From JAAXHH01 sp965248395 (GTDB taxonomy: Bacteria > JAAXHH01), in assembly GCA_965248395.1 (NCBI GenBank), contig OZ252103.1, forward strand, positions 1,178,001-1,242,000: DNA of 64,000 nucleotides, given 5' to 3'. Under the pieces are notes generated by a model. That model worked only from the letters and a program-made list of their open reading frames with translations. It was not told the DNA's origin and ran no database searches. The translations under genes and the position numbers were made by a program. This document shows, piece by piece, positions 34,429 through 43,306 of this stretch (its first letter is position 1; each line of letters opens with the position of its first letter).

Positions 34429-35211
34429 CTAACCCCAGAGATCGGGGTTTTCCGTCAGGATCTCGGGGCCGTCGGACAGGATGGCGACGGTGTGTTCGAA
34501 ATGGGCGGACAGGCGGCCATCGGCGGTAGAGGTCGTCCATTCGTCGTCTAGGACCTGGATCCGGTGCGCACCCGCGCACACCATGGGTTCAATGGCGATG
34601 ACCATGCCCGGCTTGAGACGGATGCCGCGCCGCGGACTGCCGTAATTGGGGACCTGCGGTTCCTCCCAGAGGCTGCGGCCTATACCGTGTCCACACAGGT
34701 CCCGCACCACCGAGTAGCCATGGGATTCCGCGTGTTTCTGCACCGCGTGGCCGATGTCGCCGATGCGGTTTCCCGGTTTTGCTTCCTCGATTCCCTTGTA
34801 TACCGAAGTTCGGGTGACGTCCAGCAGCCTCTGCGCCTCGGGTGAAATACGGCCGACGGGGAAGGTAAAGGCCGTGTCGCCGTGGTATCCGTCGATAATC
34901 ATGGCGAAATCCAGGCTGAGAATGTCCCCCTCCACAACCGTCCGCCGCAAGCTGGGGATGCCGTGGACGATCTCATCGTTGATGGATGCACAGATCGTGG
35001 CAGGAAAGGGTGGATGGAAGGTGGGCTTGTATCCCAGGAAAGAGGAGGTGCCCCCGAAGTCCCGGATCATCTTGCGGGCGATCATATCGAGTTCGGAGGT
35101 CGCGACGCCCGGTTTTACGGTTTCGCCCATGTATTGCAGCGTCGCCGTGGCCGCCTGGCCGCTGCGGCGAATGGTATCGATCTGTTTTTCGGTTTTGAGA
35201 ATGATACCCAT
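34429..35211 (-). CDS. map: Methionine aminopeptidase, type I
   Basis: 260 residues. It removes initiator methionine from new proteins. All five metal ligands are present: Asp101 (ILSLDFAM), Asp112 (YHGDTAF), His175 (CGHGIGR), Glu208 (MVIAIEPM) and Glu239 (SAHFEHTVAI). His83 in NDEIVHGIP also fits the substrate site. No SH3-type N-terminal extension is present, so it is the short bacterial class. It converges on the GNAT gene (20 bp). A good promoter with TTGACT-16-TATCAT lies upstream. Confidence 0.95.
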   Translation of the reverse strand: MGIILKTEKQIDTIRRSGQAATATLQYMGETVKPGVATSELDMIARKMIRDFGGTSSFLGYKPTFHPPFPATICASINDEIVHGIPSLRRTVVEGDILSLDFAMIIDGYHGDTAFTFPVGRISPEAQRLLDVTRTSVYKGIEEAKPGNRIGDIGHAVQKHAESHGYSVVRDLCGHGIGRSLWEEPQVPNYGSPRRGIRLKPGMVIAIEPMVCAGAHRIQVLDDEWTTSTADGRLSAHFEHTVAILSDGPEILTENPDLWG

Positions 35212-35301
35212 GTTGGGGAAACCCCCGGACTCCTGGTGTTGAAACGGAACGGGCAGACCCCGCTGCCTTGATCCGATGACGATATCCGAAACGCACCATG
35301 C

Positions 35302-35329
35302 ATGATACAGGGGAAGGGGATTTAGTCAA
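35302..35329 (-). promoter_or_regulatory. Candidate promoter for map
   Basis: Minus strand: TTGACT (35329-35324, 5/6), 16-base spacer, TATCAT (35307-35302, 5/6). The start near 35295 gives a leader of 84 bases before 35211. It lies in the 332-bp divergent gap 35212-35543. The rest of the gap is GC-rich near 35390-35470, with GCCGC/GCGGC repeats able to pair, and holds no gene I can support. Confidence 0.5.
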
Positions 35330-35543
35330 GACCAATAAATGGGTTCTTCCAGCCGTCGATCAGGGCCGTTCAGCGAGGTCCAGATTCCCCTGGAGGCGGG
35401 TTGCCGCCGGCTTTGCGGCGCAGTGCCGCGGACCGCGCCCTGGACCGCTGCGCGACGCCTTAAAATACCTTGTCCCGCTCCCCCTCGTCGTGTAAGTTCA
35501 GTCCGGGACGGCGCCCTTTTTTCGTTGCCGTCAAGGCATTGAA

Positions 35544-36578
35544 ATGTATTCACCAGAAACCAGGAGTGGCGTCAAAAGGATTATGGACCAATCAGCTCTC
35601 AATGAAGCGCCCACACGCAAGTGGCTGACCTACCGGCCGGAGATCAAGCTCATCGATTGTACCATAAGGGACGGCGGCCTGATGAATGACCATCGTTTCG
35701 AAGCCGATACCGTCAAGGCGGTATACCGGGCCTGCGTCGCCGGCGGGATCGACTACATGGAAATCGGTTACATCAACTCGCGGCAGATCTTTTCCCCCGA
35801 AGAACACGGACCATGGAAATTCTGCTCGGAAGAGGACATCCGCGGCATCGTGGGCGACAACGATACGCCACTCAAGCTAGCGGCGATGGCCGACGCGGAG
35901 AAATCCGATTACGAGACCGACATTCTGCCGGCCGGCGACAGCGTGCTCGACATGATTCGGATCGCCACCTACATCCACCAGATCCCCCTTGCGCTGGATA
36001 TGATCCAGGACGCGCATGAGAAAGGCTACGAGACCACGCTGAATCTCATGGCGGCTTCGACGGTACCCGAGAGTGAAATAGACGAGGCCTTGTCCATGCT
36101 CGTAGAATCCCCTGTCGACGCCATCTATGTGGTGGACAGCTTCGGCGCACTGTACAGCGAACAGATAGAAGCGCTCGTCGACAAGTTCCTGAACGTCCTG
36201 CAGTCCACCGACAAGCAGGTAGGCATCCACGCCCACAATAACCAGCAACTGGCCTTCGCCAATACGATCCAGGCGCTGATCCGCGGTGCGAATTACCTGG
36301 ACGCCAGTCTGGCCGGCCTCGGCCGCGGCGCCGGCAACTGTCCCATGGAACTTATCGTCGGTTTCCTCCACAACCCGAAGTTCCGCCTGCGTCCGCTGCT
36401 GGAATGTATTCAGTACGAAGTCGAGCCGATGCGGGCCGAACTGATGTGGGGATTCGACATCCCTTACATGATTACGGGCCTGATGAACCAGCACCCCCGG
36501 GCGGGCATGCGGTTCAACGCGGTTGCGGAACGGGGCGACATGGCGAGATTCTACGACGAGATAGAGGACGCCGGGTAA
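35544..36578 (+). CDS. HMGL-like aldolase (4-hydroxy-2-oxovalerate aldolase/isopropylmalate-synthase fold)
   Basis: 344 residues. The TIM-barrel start KLIDCTIRDGGLMND carries the DxTxRDG metal and base motif. VGIHAHNNQQLAFAN has the HxH pair, ASLAGLGRGAGNCPMELIV is the later G.GRGAGN segment typical of 4-hydroxy-2-oxovalerate aldolases. Such enzymes cleave or form bonds next to a keto acid using a divalent metal. No DmpF-type dehydrogenase is nearby. The first ATG has AAGG 7 bases upstream; a second in-frame ATG is at 35583. An M20 deacylase and an acyl-CoA dehydrogenase gene follow closely, implying a three-gene catabolic operon. Confidence 0.82.
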   Translation: MYSPETRSGVKRIMDQSALNEAPTRKWLTYRPEIKLIDCTIRDGGLMNDHRFEADTVKAVYRACVAGGIDYMEIGYINSRQIFSPEEHGPWKFCSEEDIRGIVGDNDTPLKLAAMADAEKSDYETDILPAGDSVLDMIRIATYIHQIPLALDMIQDAHEKGYETTLNLMAASTVPESEIDEALSMLVESPVDAIYVVDSFGALYSEQIEALVDKFLNVLQSTDKQVGIHAHNNQQLAFANTIQALIRGANYLDASLAGLGRGAGNCPMELIVGFLHNPKFRLRPLLECIQYEVEPMRAELMWGFDIPYMITGLMNQHPRAGMRFNAVAERGDMARFYDEIEDAG

Positions 36579-36616
36579 CCCTGCACAAACAAGGTCTCCT
36601 ATCCACGCGCAACGCA

Positions 36617-37924
36617 ATGGCACTGGACAACCACGTCACCCGTGAGCCCATGATCACCCCGCGCGAACAGCGAATCGTGGAACAGGTAGACGTCCTCCGC
36701 GAAGACATGATATCGTTTTTGCGGGACCTGATACGCATTCCCTCCATTAATCCGCCGGGAGACGAATACCTGCCCTGCGCCCGGTTGGTGGGCGACCGGT
36801 TGAAGATGCTGGGATTCGAGACCCGTTACGTAACTGCCGAAGACCATCCGGTCCATTCCGCGGAACGTCCCCGGGTAAACGTTGTGGGCCGTCTCCCCGG
36901 TGTCTCGCCGATGCCGACACTTCACTTCAACGGCCATACCGACGTGGTGCCGGCTGGAGAAAACTGGACGGTCGATCCCTTTGGCGGGCTCGTGAAGGAC
37001 GGCAGGATCTACGGTCGCGGCGCTTGCGACATGAAGGGCGGCATCGCGGCGGCGCTCTTTGCGGCGGCCGCTGTGCGAGAGGCGGGCGTCTCCCTGCGCG
37101 GGAGCCTCGAATTCAGCGCGACGGTGGACGAAGAAACCGGCGGTTTCGCCGGCATGGCTCATCTCGCCCGCGAGGGTCTGATTTCTCCGGCCCGGACGTC
37201 GTACGTGATCATCCCCGAACCCTTCGGTCCCGGCCGCATCTGCCTGGGCCACCGCGGGGTCTACTGGTTCCGGATCGACACCTTCGGACGCACCGCCCAT
37301 GGGAGCATGCCCTTTCTGGGCGTCAGCGCCATCAGCCAGCTGGAGCGGGTCCTGCGCCGGATCGAATCCCTCCTGGTTCCAGCGTTCCGCTCGCGCACCA
37401 CGGACATGCCCGTAGACCCCCCAGAGGCCCGCCACGCCACGATCAACGTGAACGGGATATCCGGTGGGCAGACGGACGGGGGCGTCGGTTCACCGTGCGT
37501 CGCCGACCGGTGCTCCGCGGTCTTCGACCGCCGGTACCTGAAAGAGGAGTCCTTCGCCGACGTACGGAGTGAAATTGAAAACCTGGTAGCCGACCTGACC
37601 GCGGGTGATCCTGATTTCAACGCCGAACTTACCGACCTGATGGTCGTTCAACCGGTCGAAACGGACCGAAACTCCGAACTGGTCGAGACAGCCGCGCGTA
37701 CGATCGAGGATCTCCTTGGCGCACCGATTGAATACGTGGCCAGTCCGGGCACATACGACCACAAGCACGTTTACAACACGGGACGGGTGAAGCAATGCAT
37801 CGCCTATGGCCCGGGACTGCTGCACCTTGCCCACCAGCCCGATGAATACTGCGAGATCGATCATCTCGTGCAGAGCTGCAAGGTCATGGCGCTCACCGCG
37901 GTCCGGCTGCTTGGCGTAAACTGA
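36617..37924 (+). CDS. M20-family deacylase/peptidase (ArgE/DapE-like)
   Basis: 435 residues from the ATG at 36617; the frame is open further upstream within the aldolase gene, but that part is shadow. Metal-site motifs: LHFNGHTDVVPAGENW (His and Asp context), YGRGACDMKGGIAAA (bridging Asp), ATVDEETGGFAG (catalytic Glu plus metal Glu), IIPEPFGPG (Glu) and a C-terminal AYGPGLLHLAHQPDEYCEI with a final His. It should release a carboxylate from an N-acyl amino acid or related amide; the acyl group is not known. It sits between the aldolase and the acyl-CoA dehydrogenase genes (38 and 13 bp gaps). Confidence 0.86.
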   Translation: MALDNHVTREPMITPREQRIVEQVDVLREDMISFLRDLIRIPSINPPGDEYLPCARLVGDRLKMLGFETRYVTAEDHPVHSAERPRVNVVGRLPGVSPMPTLHFNGHTDVVPAGENWTVDPFGGLVKDGRIYGRGACDMKGGIAAALFAAAAVREAGVSLRGSLEFSATVDEETGGFAGMAHLAREGLISPARTSYVIIPEPFGPGRICLGHRGVYWFRIDTFGRTAHGSMPFLGVSAISQLERVLRRIESLLVPAFRSRTTDMPVDPPEARHATINVNGISGGQTDGGVGSPCVADRCSAVFDRRYLKEESFADVRSEIENLVADLTAGDPDFNAELTDLMVVQPVETDRNSELVETAARTIEDLLGAPIEYVASPGTYDHKHVYNTGRVKQCIAYGPGLLHLAHQPDEYCEIDHLVQSCKVMALTAVRLLGVN

Positions 37925-37937
37925 AAAGGGAGAACCG

Positions 37938-39095
37938 ATGGACTTCGCACTGAGCAGCGATCAGATCATGATGCGGGACACGGCCCGCCGGATCGCCGAG
38001 GAGAAACTGAAACCCCATGCCCGGGACATCGACGAACGCGAAACCGTGCGCTACGAAACGATCCGGGAACTCGGCGAGATGGGTTTCATGGCCATGATGG
38101 TCCCCGAGGAGTACGGCGGCGCGGGGCTGGATACGATCAGCTACGTGCTGGCCGTGGAGGAATTCTCCAGGGTATGCGCTTCAACCGGGGTGTGCGTCTC
38201 GGTCAACAATTCTCTTTTCGCCGATGGTGTCTACGCCTTTGGAACCGAAGAGCAGCGGAACACCTACCTGCCGCCGCTCGGTCGCGGCGAGGCGCAGGCC
38301 TGTCTCGCGCTGACCGAGCCGGGCGCGGGGACGGACGTAGGCTCGACGACCACGTCGGCATCGAAGGATGGCACGGACTACGTCATCAACGGCAAGAAAC
38401 ATTTCGTTACCAATGGCGGCTTCGCGGACTACCTGCTTGTCCTGGTGACCACCTCGCCCGGTACTGGCCACCGCGGCCTCGGCATGCTCCTGGTGGATAA
38501 GGACACACCGGGGTTTACCGTCGGCCGACAGGAACAGAAGCTCGGAATACGAGGTTCGGATACCAGCGAACTCCTGTTCGAGGATTGTCGCGTGCGGCAG
38601 ACTAATCTGTTGGGCGAGGAAGGACGGGGCCTGAACATCGCGCTGTCCATATTGAACGGCGGCCGCATCGGAATCGCGGCGCAGGCCCTGGGCATCGCGC
38701 AGGGGGCCTACGACGCCTCCGTGCGTTACGCGAAGGAACGGACGCAGTTCGGCAAGCCCATCGGAGCGTTCCAGGCGATCGCCTTCAAGCTCGCCGAAAT
38801 GGCCACCGAACTCGAGGCGGCCCGCCTCATGACCTACAGGGCTGCGTGGCTCAAAGACGCCGGCCAGGACTACATCACGGCGTCGTCCATGGCCAAGCTC
38901 TACGCTTCGGAGGCCTCGATACGGATCACGAACGAAGCCATACAGATCCACGGCGGTTACGGGTATATCCGGGACTTCGACGTGGAGCGCTTCTACCGCG
39001 ACGCGCGAATCACCACCCTTTACGAAGGCACTTCCGAAGCCCAGAAGATCGTCATCTCGCGAAACATCCTGAAATCAGACGCCGCCGGGTCCTAG
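37938..39095 (+). CDS. Acyl-CoA dehydrogenase
   Basis: 385 residues, FAD-dependent. It oxidises an acyl-CoA to the trans-2-enoyl-CoA and passes electrons to ETF. Typical segments: ACLALTEPGAGTDVGSTTT (FAD/substrate), YVINGKKHFVTNGGFADY, FEDCRVRQTNLLGEEGRGLNIAL, AKERTQFGKPIGAFQAI, QIHGGYGYIRDFDVERFYRDAR and TTLYEGTSEAQKIVI, whose Glu near 366 is the catalytic base. Size fits the short- or branched-chain acyl-CoA dehydrogenases. GGGAG lies 6-8 bases before the ATG. It ends the aldolase/M20 operon. Confidence 0.93.
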   Translation: MDFALSSDQIMMRDTARRIAEEKLKPHARDIDERETVRYETIRELGEMGFMAMMVPEEYGGAGLDTISYVLAVEEFSRVCASTGVCVSVNNSLFADGVYAFGTEEQRNTYLPPLGRGEAQACLALTEPGAGTDVGSTTTSASKDGTDYVINGKKHFVTNGGFADYLLVLVTTSPGTGHRGLGMLLVDKDTPGFTVGRQEQKLGIRGSDTSELLFEDCRVRQTNLLGEEGRGLNIALSILNGGRIGIAAQALGIAQGAYDASVRYAKERTQFGKPIGAFQAIAFKLAEMATELEAARLMTYRAAWLKDAGQDYITASSMAKLYASEASIRITNEAIQIHGGYGYIRDFDVERFYRDARITTLYEGTSEAQKIVISRNILKSDAAGS

Positions 39096-39118
39096 GACAG
39101 GCGCCACGGTCCGGTATC

Positions 39119-39145
39119 GCCCGGTCCGCCCGGTCCGCCCGGTCC
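39119..39145. repeat. Three perfect tandem copies of GCCCGGTCC
   Basis: Nine-base units at 39119-39127, 39128-39136 and 39137-39145, directly after the acyl-CoA dehydrogenase gene. It is probably slippage-generated. No function can be read from it, though GC-rich repeats can pause transcription. Confidence 0.75.
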
Positions 39146-39199
39146 CCGCTCGCGGGCATCGTTTTATCTTGACATGATACCAAACAAACGTAGGGTATA

Positions 39200-39228
39200 T
39201 TGACACGAATGTACGATGGCTATATATT
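39200..39228 (+). promoter_or_regulatory. Near-consensus promoter for the topoisomerase genes
   Basis: TTGACA (39200-39205), 17-base spacer, TATATT (39223-39228): 6/6 and 5/6 matches at ideal spacing. The start is near 39236, about 87 bases before the parE-like ATG at 39323. Two further TTGACA boxes stand at 39169-39174 and 39244-39249 without convincing -10 partners. Confidence 0.72.
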
Positions 39229-39322
39229 GTGCTGAATTCATAGCTTGACACGACATGTTCTAATGCCGCTACGGTATGGAAGATGTCCACTGTCAAAATT
39301 GACAGCTACCGAGGCATGACCG

Positions 39323-41320
39323 ATGGCGACCCAAAACGGTTCCGGCAACGGAAAGGACCGTCGCGCCCAACTCGACCTGCTTGCGCGGACTGACGATTCG
39401 TCGGACGACCGTTCCCGCAACGGAAACTCTGCGCGCGGCGGCGACAGCGCCGCGACAGTCGGAAGCGCGGTTGAAACGGAGAACGGCGCCAAACCGGTTG
39501 AAGGCAACGATTCGCCGGCCTCCGCGGAAGCGGCCGTCTATGACGAAAGCAAGGTCAAGACCCTCTCGTCCCTGGAACATATCCGGCTTCGGACCGGCAT
39601 GTATATCGGCCGGCTCGGGAACGGCACCGACCCGGAAGACGGCATCTACGTCCTTCTGAAGGAAGTGATCGACAACGCCGTGGACGAATTCATCATGGGT
39701 TACGGCCGGAAGATCGACGTGAATATTGAAGACAACCGGGTCCATGTCCGCGACTTCGGCCGCGGGATTCCCCTCGGCAAGGTCGTGGAATGCACTTCGA
39801 TCATCAATACAGGCGCCAAGTACAACGACGAGGTCTTTCAGTTCAGCGTGGGCCTGAACGGCGTGGGCGCCAAGGCCGTCAACGCCCTTTCCGTCGATTT
39901 CCGGGTCGTGGCCTACCGGGACGGACGGTTCGCGGAGGCGGTATACGAGCGGGGACAGCTCCTTGGGCAGAACGAGGGCGCCACGGAAGAACCGGACGGT
40001 ACCTTTGTCGAATTCGTGCCCGACGAGGAGATCTTCGGAGAATACGCCTACCTGCCTGACTATGTGGAACGGCGCATGTGGAACTACGCCTGCCTGAACA
40101 GCGGCCTCCGCATGATCTACAACAGCAAGCGCTTCGTTTCCCGGTATGGACTGCTGGATTTCCTGAAGGCCGAGGTGGGGGATAACATCCTCTACGAGCC
40201 CTCCTACTACAAGGGCCAGTACATCGAATTCTCCTTCACCCACACCACCAACTACGGCGAGACGCTGTTCTCCTTCGTCAACGGCCAGTACACCGCCGAC
40301 GGCGGGTCCCACCAAAGCGCCTTCCGCGAAGGCATCCTCAAGGGGGTCAACGAGTACTTCAAGAAGAGCTACGGCGGGGTGGACGTACGGGAGTCCATTG
40401 CCGGCGCCCTCGCCATCAAGCTGAAGGATCCGGTTTTCGAATCCCAGACCAAGAACAAGCTGGGAAACACCGATATCAGGGGATGGCTCGTTTCCGAGAT
40501 CCGCAGCGCCGTGGTGGACTTTCTCCACAAGAACCAGGAGTCCGCCCAGCGAATCCAGGAAAAGATCACCCAGAACGAGCGGCTCCGGAGAGAACTGAAC
40601 GCGGTCAAGAAAGAAGCCCGGGAGGCGGCCCGGCGCATCGCCATCAAGATCCCAAACTTCAAGGATTGCAAGTACCACTACAATCACGACAAGTACGGGG
40701 ATGATTCCTCCATCTTCATCACCGAGGGACCGTCGGCCGCCGGTTCGATGGTATCGGCGCGGGACCCGCTGACCCAGGCGATTTTCGGGTTGAAGGGCGT
40801 GCCGCTGAACGTCTTTTCCCGTTCGCGGGCGGCCATCTACAAAAACGAGGAACTCTACAACCTCATGATGGCCCTCAGCATCGAGGAGGGGATGTCGAAT
40901 CTCCGGTTCAACAAGGTGATCATTGCGACCGACGCCGACTACGACGGCTACCACATACGGAACCTCCTGATGACCTTCTTCCTGAGCTTTTTCGAAGACA
41001 TGGTGCTCGCGGGGCACGTCCATATCCTGGAAACGCCGCTCTTCCGGGTGCGCAATACGAAGGAAACCGTGTATTGCTACAGCGAGAAAGAACGCAACGC
41101 CGCGCTCGACCGGATCAGGGGAGCCGAGGTGACCCGGTTCAAGGGGCTCGGCGAGATCTCCCCCGGGGAATTCGGCCAGTTCATCGGTTCCGACATGCGG
41201 CTCGTAAAGGTCAACGTCCGTTCCATCCGCAGCATTCCGGATACCCTCACGTTCTACATGGGCAAGAACACGCCCGAGCGCAGGGATTACATCGTGGAAA
41301 ACCTACTGGACGAAGTATAG
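39323..41320 (+). CDS. parE: DNA topoisomerase IV/gyrase subunit B-like (ParE type)
   Basis: 665 residues. About 75 N-terminal residues are low-complexity (Gly, Asn, Ala, Asp). The GHKL ATPase follows: LEHIRLRTGMYIG, KEVIDNAVDEF (N/ATP Glu), VRDFGRGIPLG, VGLNGVGAKAVNAL and QTKNKLGNTD. The TOPRIM domain reads SIFITEGPSAAGSM then IIATDADYDGYHIRN; the usual EGDSA is EGPSA here. The architecture and the pairing with a short A subunit resemble the Bacteroidetes-type topoisomerase IV. It supplies ATP hydrolysis and one half of DNA cleavage. The parC-like gene follows after 9 bp, and a near-consensus promoter precedes it. Confidence 0.9.
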   Translation: MATQNGSGNGKDRRAQLDLLARTDDSSDDRSRNGNSARGGDSAATVGSAVETENGAKPVEGNDSPASAEAAVYDESKVKTLSSLEHIRLRTGMYIGRLGNGTDPEDGIYVLLKEVIDNAVDEFIMGYGRKIDVNIEDNRVHVRDFGRGIPLGKVVECTSIINTGAKYNDEVFQFSVGLNGVGAKAVNALSVDFRVVAYRDGRFAEAVYERGQLLGQNEGATEEPDGTFVEFVPDEEIFGEYAYLPDYVERRMWNYACLNSGLRMIYNSKRFVSRYGLLDFLKAEVGDNILYEPSYYKGQYIEFSFTHTTNYGETLFSFVNGQYTADGGSHQSAFREGILKGVNEYFKKSYGGVDVRESIAGALAIKLKDPVFESQTKNKLGNTDIRGWLVSEIRSAVVDFLHKNQESAQRIQEKITQNERLRRELNAVKKEAREAARRIAIKIPNFKDCKYHYNHDKYGDDSSIFITEGPSAAGSMVSARDPLTQAIFGLKGVPLNVFSRSRAAIYKNEELYNLMMALSIEEGMSNLRFNKVIIATDADYDGYHIRNLLMTFFLSFFEDMVLAGHVHILETPLFRVRNTKETVYCYSEKERNAALDRIRGAEVTRFKGLGEISPGEFGQFIGSDMRLVKVNVRSIRSIPDTLTFYMGKNTPERRDYIVENLLDEV

Positions 41321-41329
41321 GATCCCCCC

Positions 41330-43255
41330 ATGGCCTACGCCGATACCCTCTTCGAAGATTACTACCTGAAGTACGCCTCGTATTTCATCAAGGACCGGGC
41401 GATCCCGGAAATCGACGACGGCCTGAAGCCCGTACAGCGGCGCATCCTGCATACCCTGTTTGAGATGGATGACGGGAAGTATCACAAGGTAGCCAACGTG
41501 GTCGGCCAGACCATGCGGTACCATCCCCACGGCGACCAGTCGATCTTCGGATCGCTGGTCAACCTCGCCAACAAGGACATGTTCATCGAAAAGCAGGGCA
41601 ACTTCGGTTCGATCCTGACCGGAGACCCCGCTTCCGCGGCCCGGTATATCGAATGCCGTCTGACGCCGCTGGCCAAGGAGACGCTGCACGATCCGGAAAT
41701 CACAGAATACGCGGATTCCTACGATGGCCGCAACAGGGAGCCGCTGGCGTTTCCTGCGAAAATCCCCGTGCTGCTCGCATTGGGCGCCGAGGGTATCGCG
41801 TCAAGCATGGCGACCCGGATCCTGCCCCACAATCTCATCGAGCTCATGGAGGCCCAGACGGCCTGCCTGAGGGACGAGACCTTCGAAGTCCTGCCCGATT
41901 TCCCTACGGGTGGACTGGTGGACGTCTCGGATTACAACGACGGCAACGGGAAGGTGATCGTCCGCGCGCAGCTTGACGTGTCGGACGCCAAACGCATCGT
42001 TATCCGCCAGGTCCCCTTCGGTTCGACGACCGAGAGCCTGATCGCGTCCATCGAGTCGGCGGCGAAGAAAAACAAGCTGAAAATCGCCGGCATCTCCGAC
42101 TTCACGGCGGAGGAGGTGGAAATCGAAATCCGGCTGGCGCGGGGCGTGCATTCCGAGGAAACCGTGGATGCCCTTTTCGCCTTCACCGATTGCGAGTCAC
42201 CCATATCCACCAACGTGCTGGTCATCCGGGCGGGCCACCCGTGCATCCTGCCCGTATCCGACGTCCTCAGGCACAATACGCAGCGGCTTCTCGATGTGCT
42301 CGACGCGGAATTGAAATTCGAGCGGAAACAGCTGCACAATAAACTGCGCGCGAAAACGCTGGAGCAACTTTTCATCAAGGAAAGGATCTACAAGCGCATC
42401 GAGGAAATCGGGGCGCAGGAACGGATCCACGAAGCGATCAGGGCAGGATTCGAACCCTTTGAATCCAAGGTGAAAGACCTGACTTCCGAAGATATCGATA
42501 TCCTGCTCAAGGTACCCATCCGCCGGATTTCCCTGTACGACATCAACCGCGCCAACGAGGAGATGAAAGGCATACGGAAGCGCCTGGGCGAGATCAGGGA
42601 CCACCTGGGCAGTCTTTCCACGTATGCGATCACTCTCCTGGAAGGGCTCATCGAGCGGTACCGGGAGGCCTATCCCCGGCGGACGACCATCACCTCCTTC
42701 AAGCGGATCGACGCCCGGGAGGCGGCGCAGCGCAATCTCGCGCTCACGTACGACCGGAATACAGGCTACCTGGGGTACGAACTGGACAGCGGCGACACCC
42801 TTTTCAACGTGTCGCCCTACGACCGCGTGCTCGTGATCCGAAAGTCCGGCGCCTACGCGCTGCACGACGAGATCGAAAGGCTATTCGTGGACAAAGGCAT
42901 GCTGTTCTGCGGGTTCGTCGATCCCGACCTGGTCTTCACCGTTATCTACCGGGACGAGAAAGGCCACCCCTGTATCAAACGCTGCAAACTGGACAAGTTC
43001 ATATTGAACCGGGGATACGAACTCGTGCCGGAGGGCTGCCGGATCCTCCAGCTGACCACGGACCGCGACGTCCTGGCGACCGTCACCTACAAGCCCACGC
43101 CCCGCATGCGGGTTTTCGAGGAAGTCTTCGACCTCTCCCTCTTTCCGGTACGGGGAAACCGGGCCAAGGGCATCCGCCTGGCGCCCAAGGCGGTTAAGGG
43201 CGTGAAGTTGACCAGTAAGCCGGAGGTCAATGGAAATGCCGTCGAGCCCGATTGA
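41330..43255 (+). CDS. parC: DNA topoisomerase IV/gyrase subunit A-like (ParC type, short)
   Basis: 641 residues. DGLKPVQRRILHTLFEMDDG is the QRR region. MRYHPHGDQSIFGSLVNLANK follows, then ILTGDPASAARYIECRLTPLAKE, in which Tyr106 is the DNA-linking tyrosine. The coiled-coil arm is around 370-460 and the remaining 180 residues form a beta-pinwheel-like C-terminal domain that lacks a clear gyrase box (QRRGGRG), which favours decatenation rather than gyrase activity. Together with the preceding gene (9 bp) it makes a heterotetrameric type II topoisomerase. The cell would need a separate gyrase elsewhere. Confidence 0.9.
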   Translation: MAYADTLFEDYYLKYASYFIKDRAIPEIDDGLKPVQRRILHTLFEMDDGKYHKVANVVGQTMRYHPHGDQSIFGSLVNLANKDMFIEKQGNFGSILTGDPASAARYIECRLTPLAKETLHDPEITEYADSYDGRNREPLAFPAKIPVLLALGAEGIASSMATRILPHNLIELMEAQTACLRDETFEVLPDFPTGGLVDVSDYNDGNGKVIVRAQLDVSDAKRIVIRQVPFGSTTESLIASIESAAKKNKLKIAGISDFTAEEVEIEIRLARGVHSEETVDALFAFTDCESPISTNVLVIRAGHPCILPVSDVLRHNTQRLLDVLDAELKFERKQLHNKLRAKTLEQLFIKERIYKRIEEIGAQERIHEAIRAGFEPFESKVKDLTSEDIDILLKVPIRRISLYDINRANEEMKGIRKRLGEIRDHLGSLSTYAITLLEGLIERYREAYPRRTTITSFKRIDAREAAQRNLALTYDRNTGYLGYELDSGDTLFNVSPYDRVLVIRKSGAYALHDEIERLFVDKGMLFCGFVDPDLVFTVIYRDEKGHPCIKRCKLDKFILNRGYELVPEGCRILQLTTDRDVLATVTYKPTPRMRVFEEVFDLSLFPVRGNRAKGIRLAPKAVKGVKLTSKPEVNGNAVEPD

Positions 43256-43306
43256 ACCGGGTATCTTCGGGATCACGGCTTTCAAATGAAAAAGGAACCG
43301 ACTGAT

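Noticed and set aside
35380..35480. Structured RNA or riboswitch in the GC-rich stretch before the aldolase gene
   Set aside because: Many short GC pairings are possible but none is long or matches a known riboswitch that I can recognise.
36404..36616. N-terminal extension of the M20 gene into the aldolase gene
   Set aside because: Lies within the aldolase coding region in another frame; M20 similarity begins after 36617.
39119..39145. CRISPR-like short repeats
   Set aside because: Units are 9 bp with no spacers, so it is not an array. No other direct repeats with spacers were seen in the window.
39293..41023. 576-codon open frame on the minus strand
   Set aside because: It mirrors the parE-like gene in an antisense frame; the plus-strand protein has clear ATPase and TOPRIM motifs. 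The long antisense frame is a GC-rich codon artefact.
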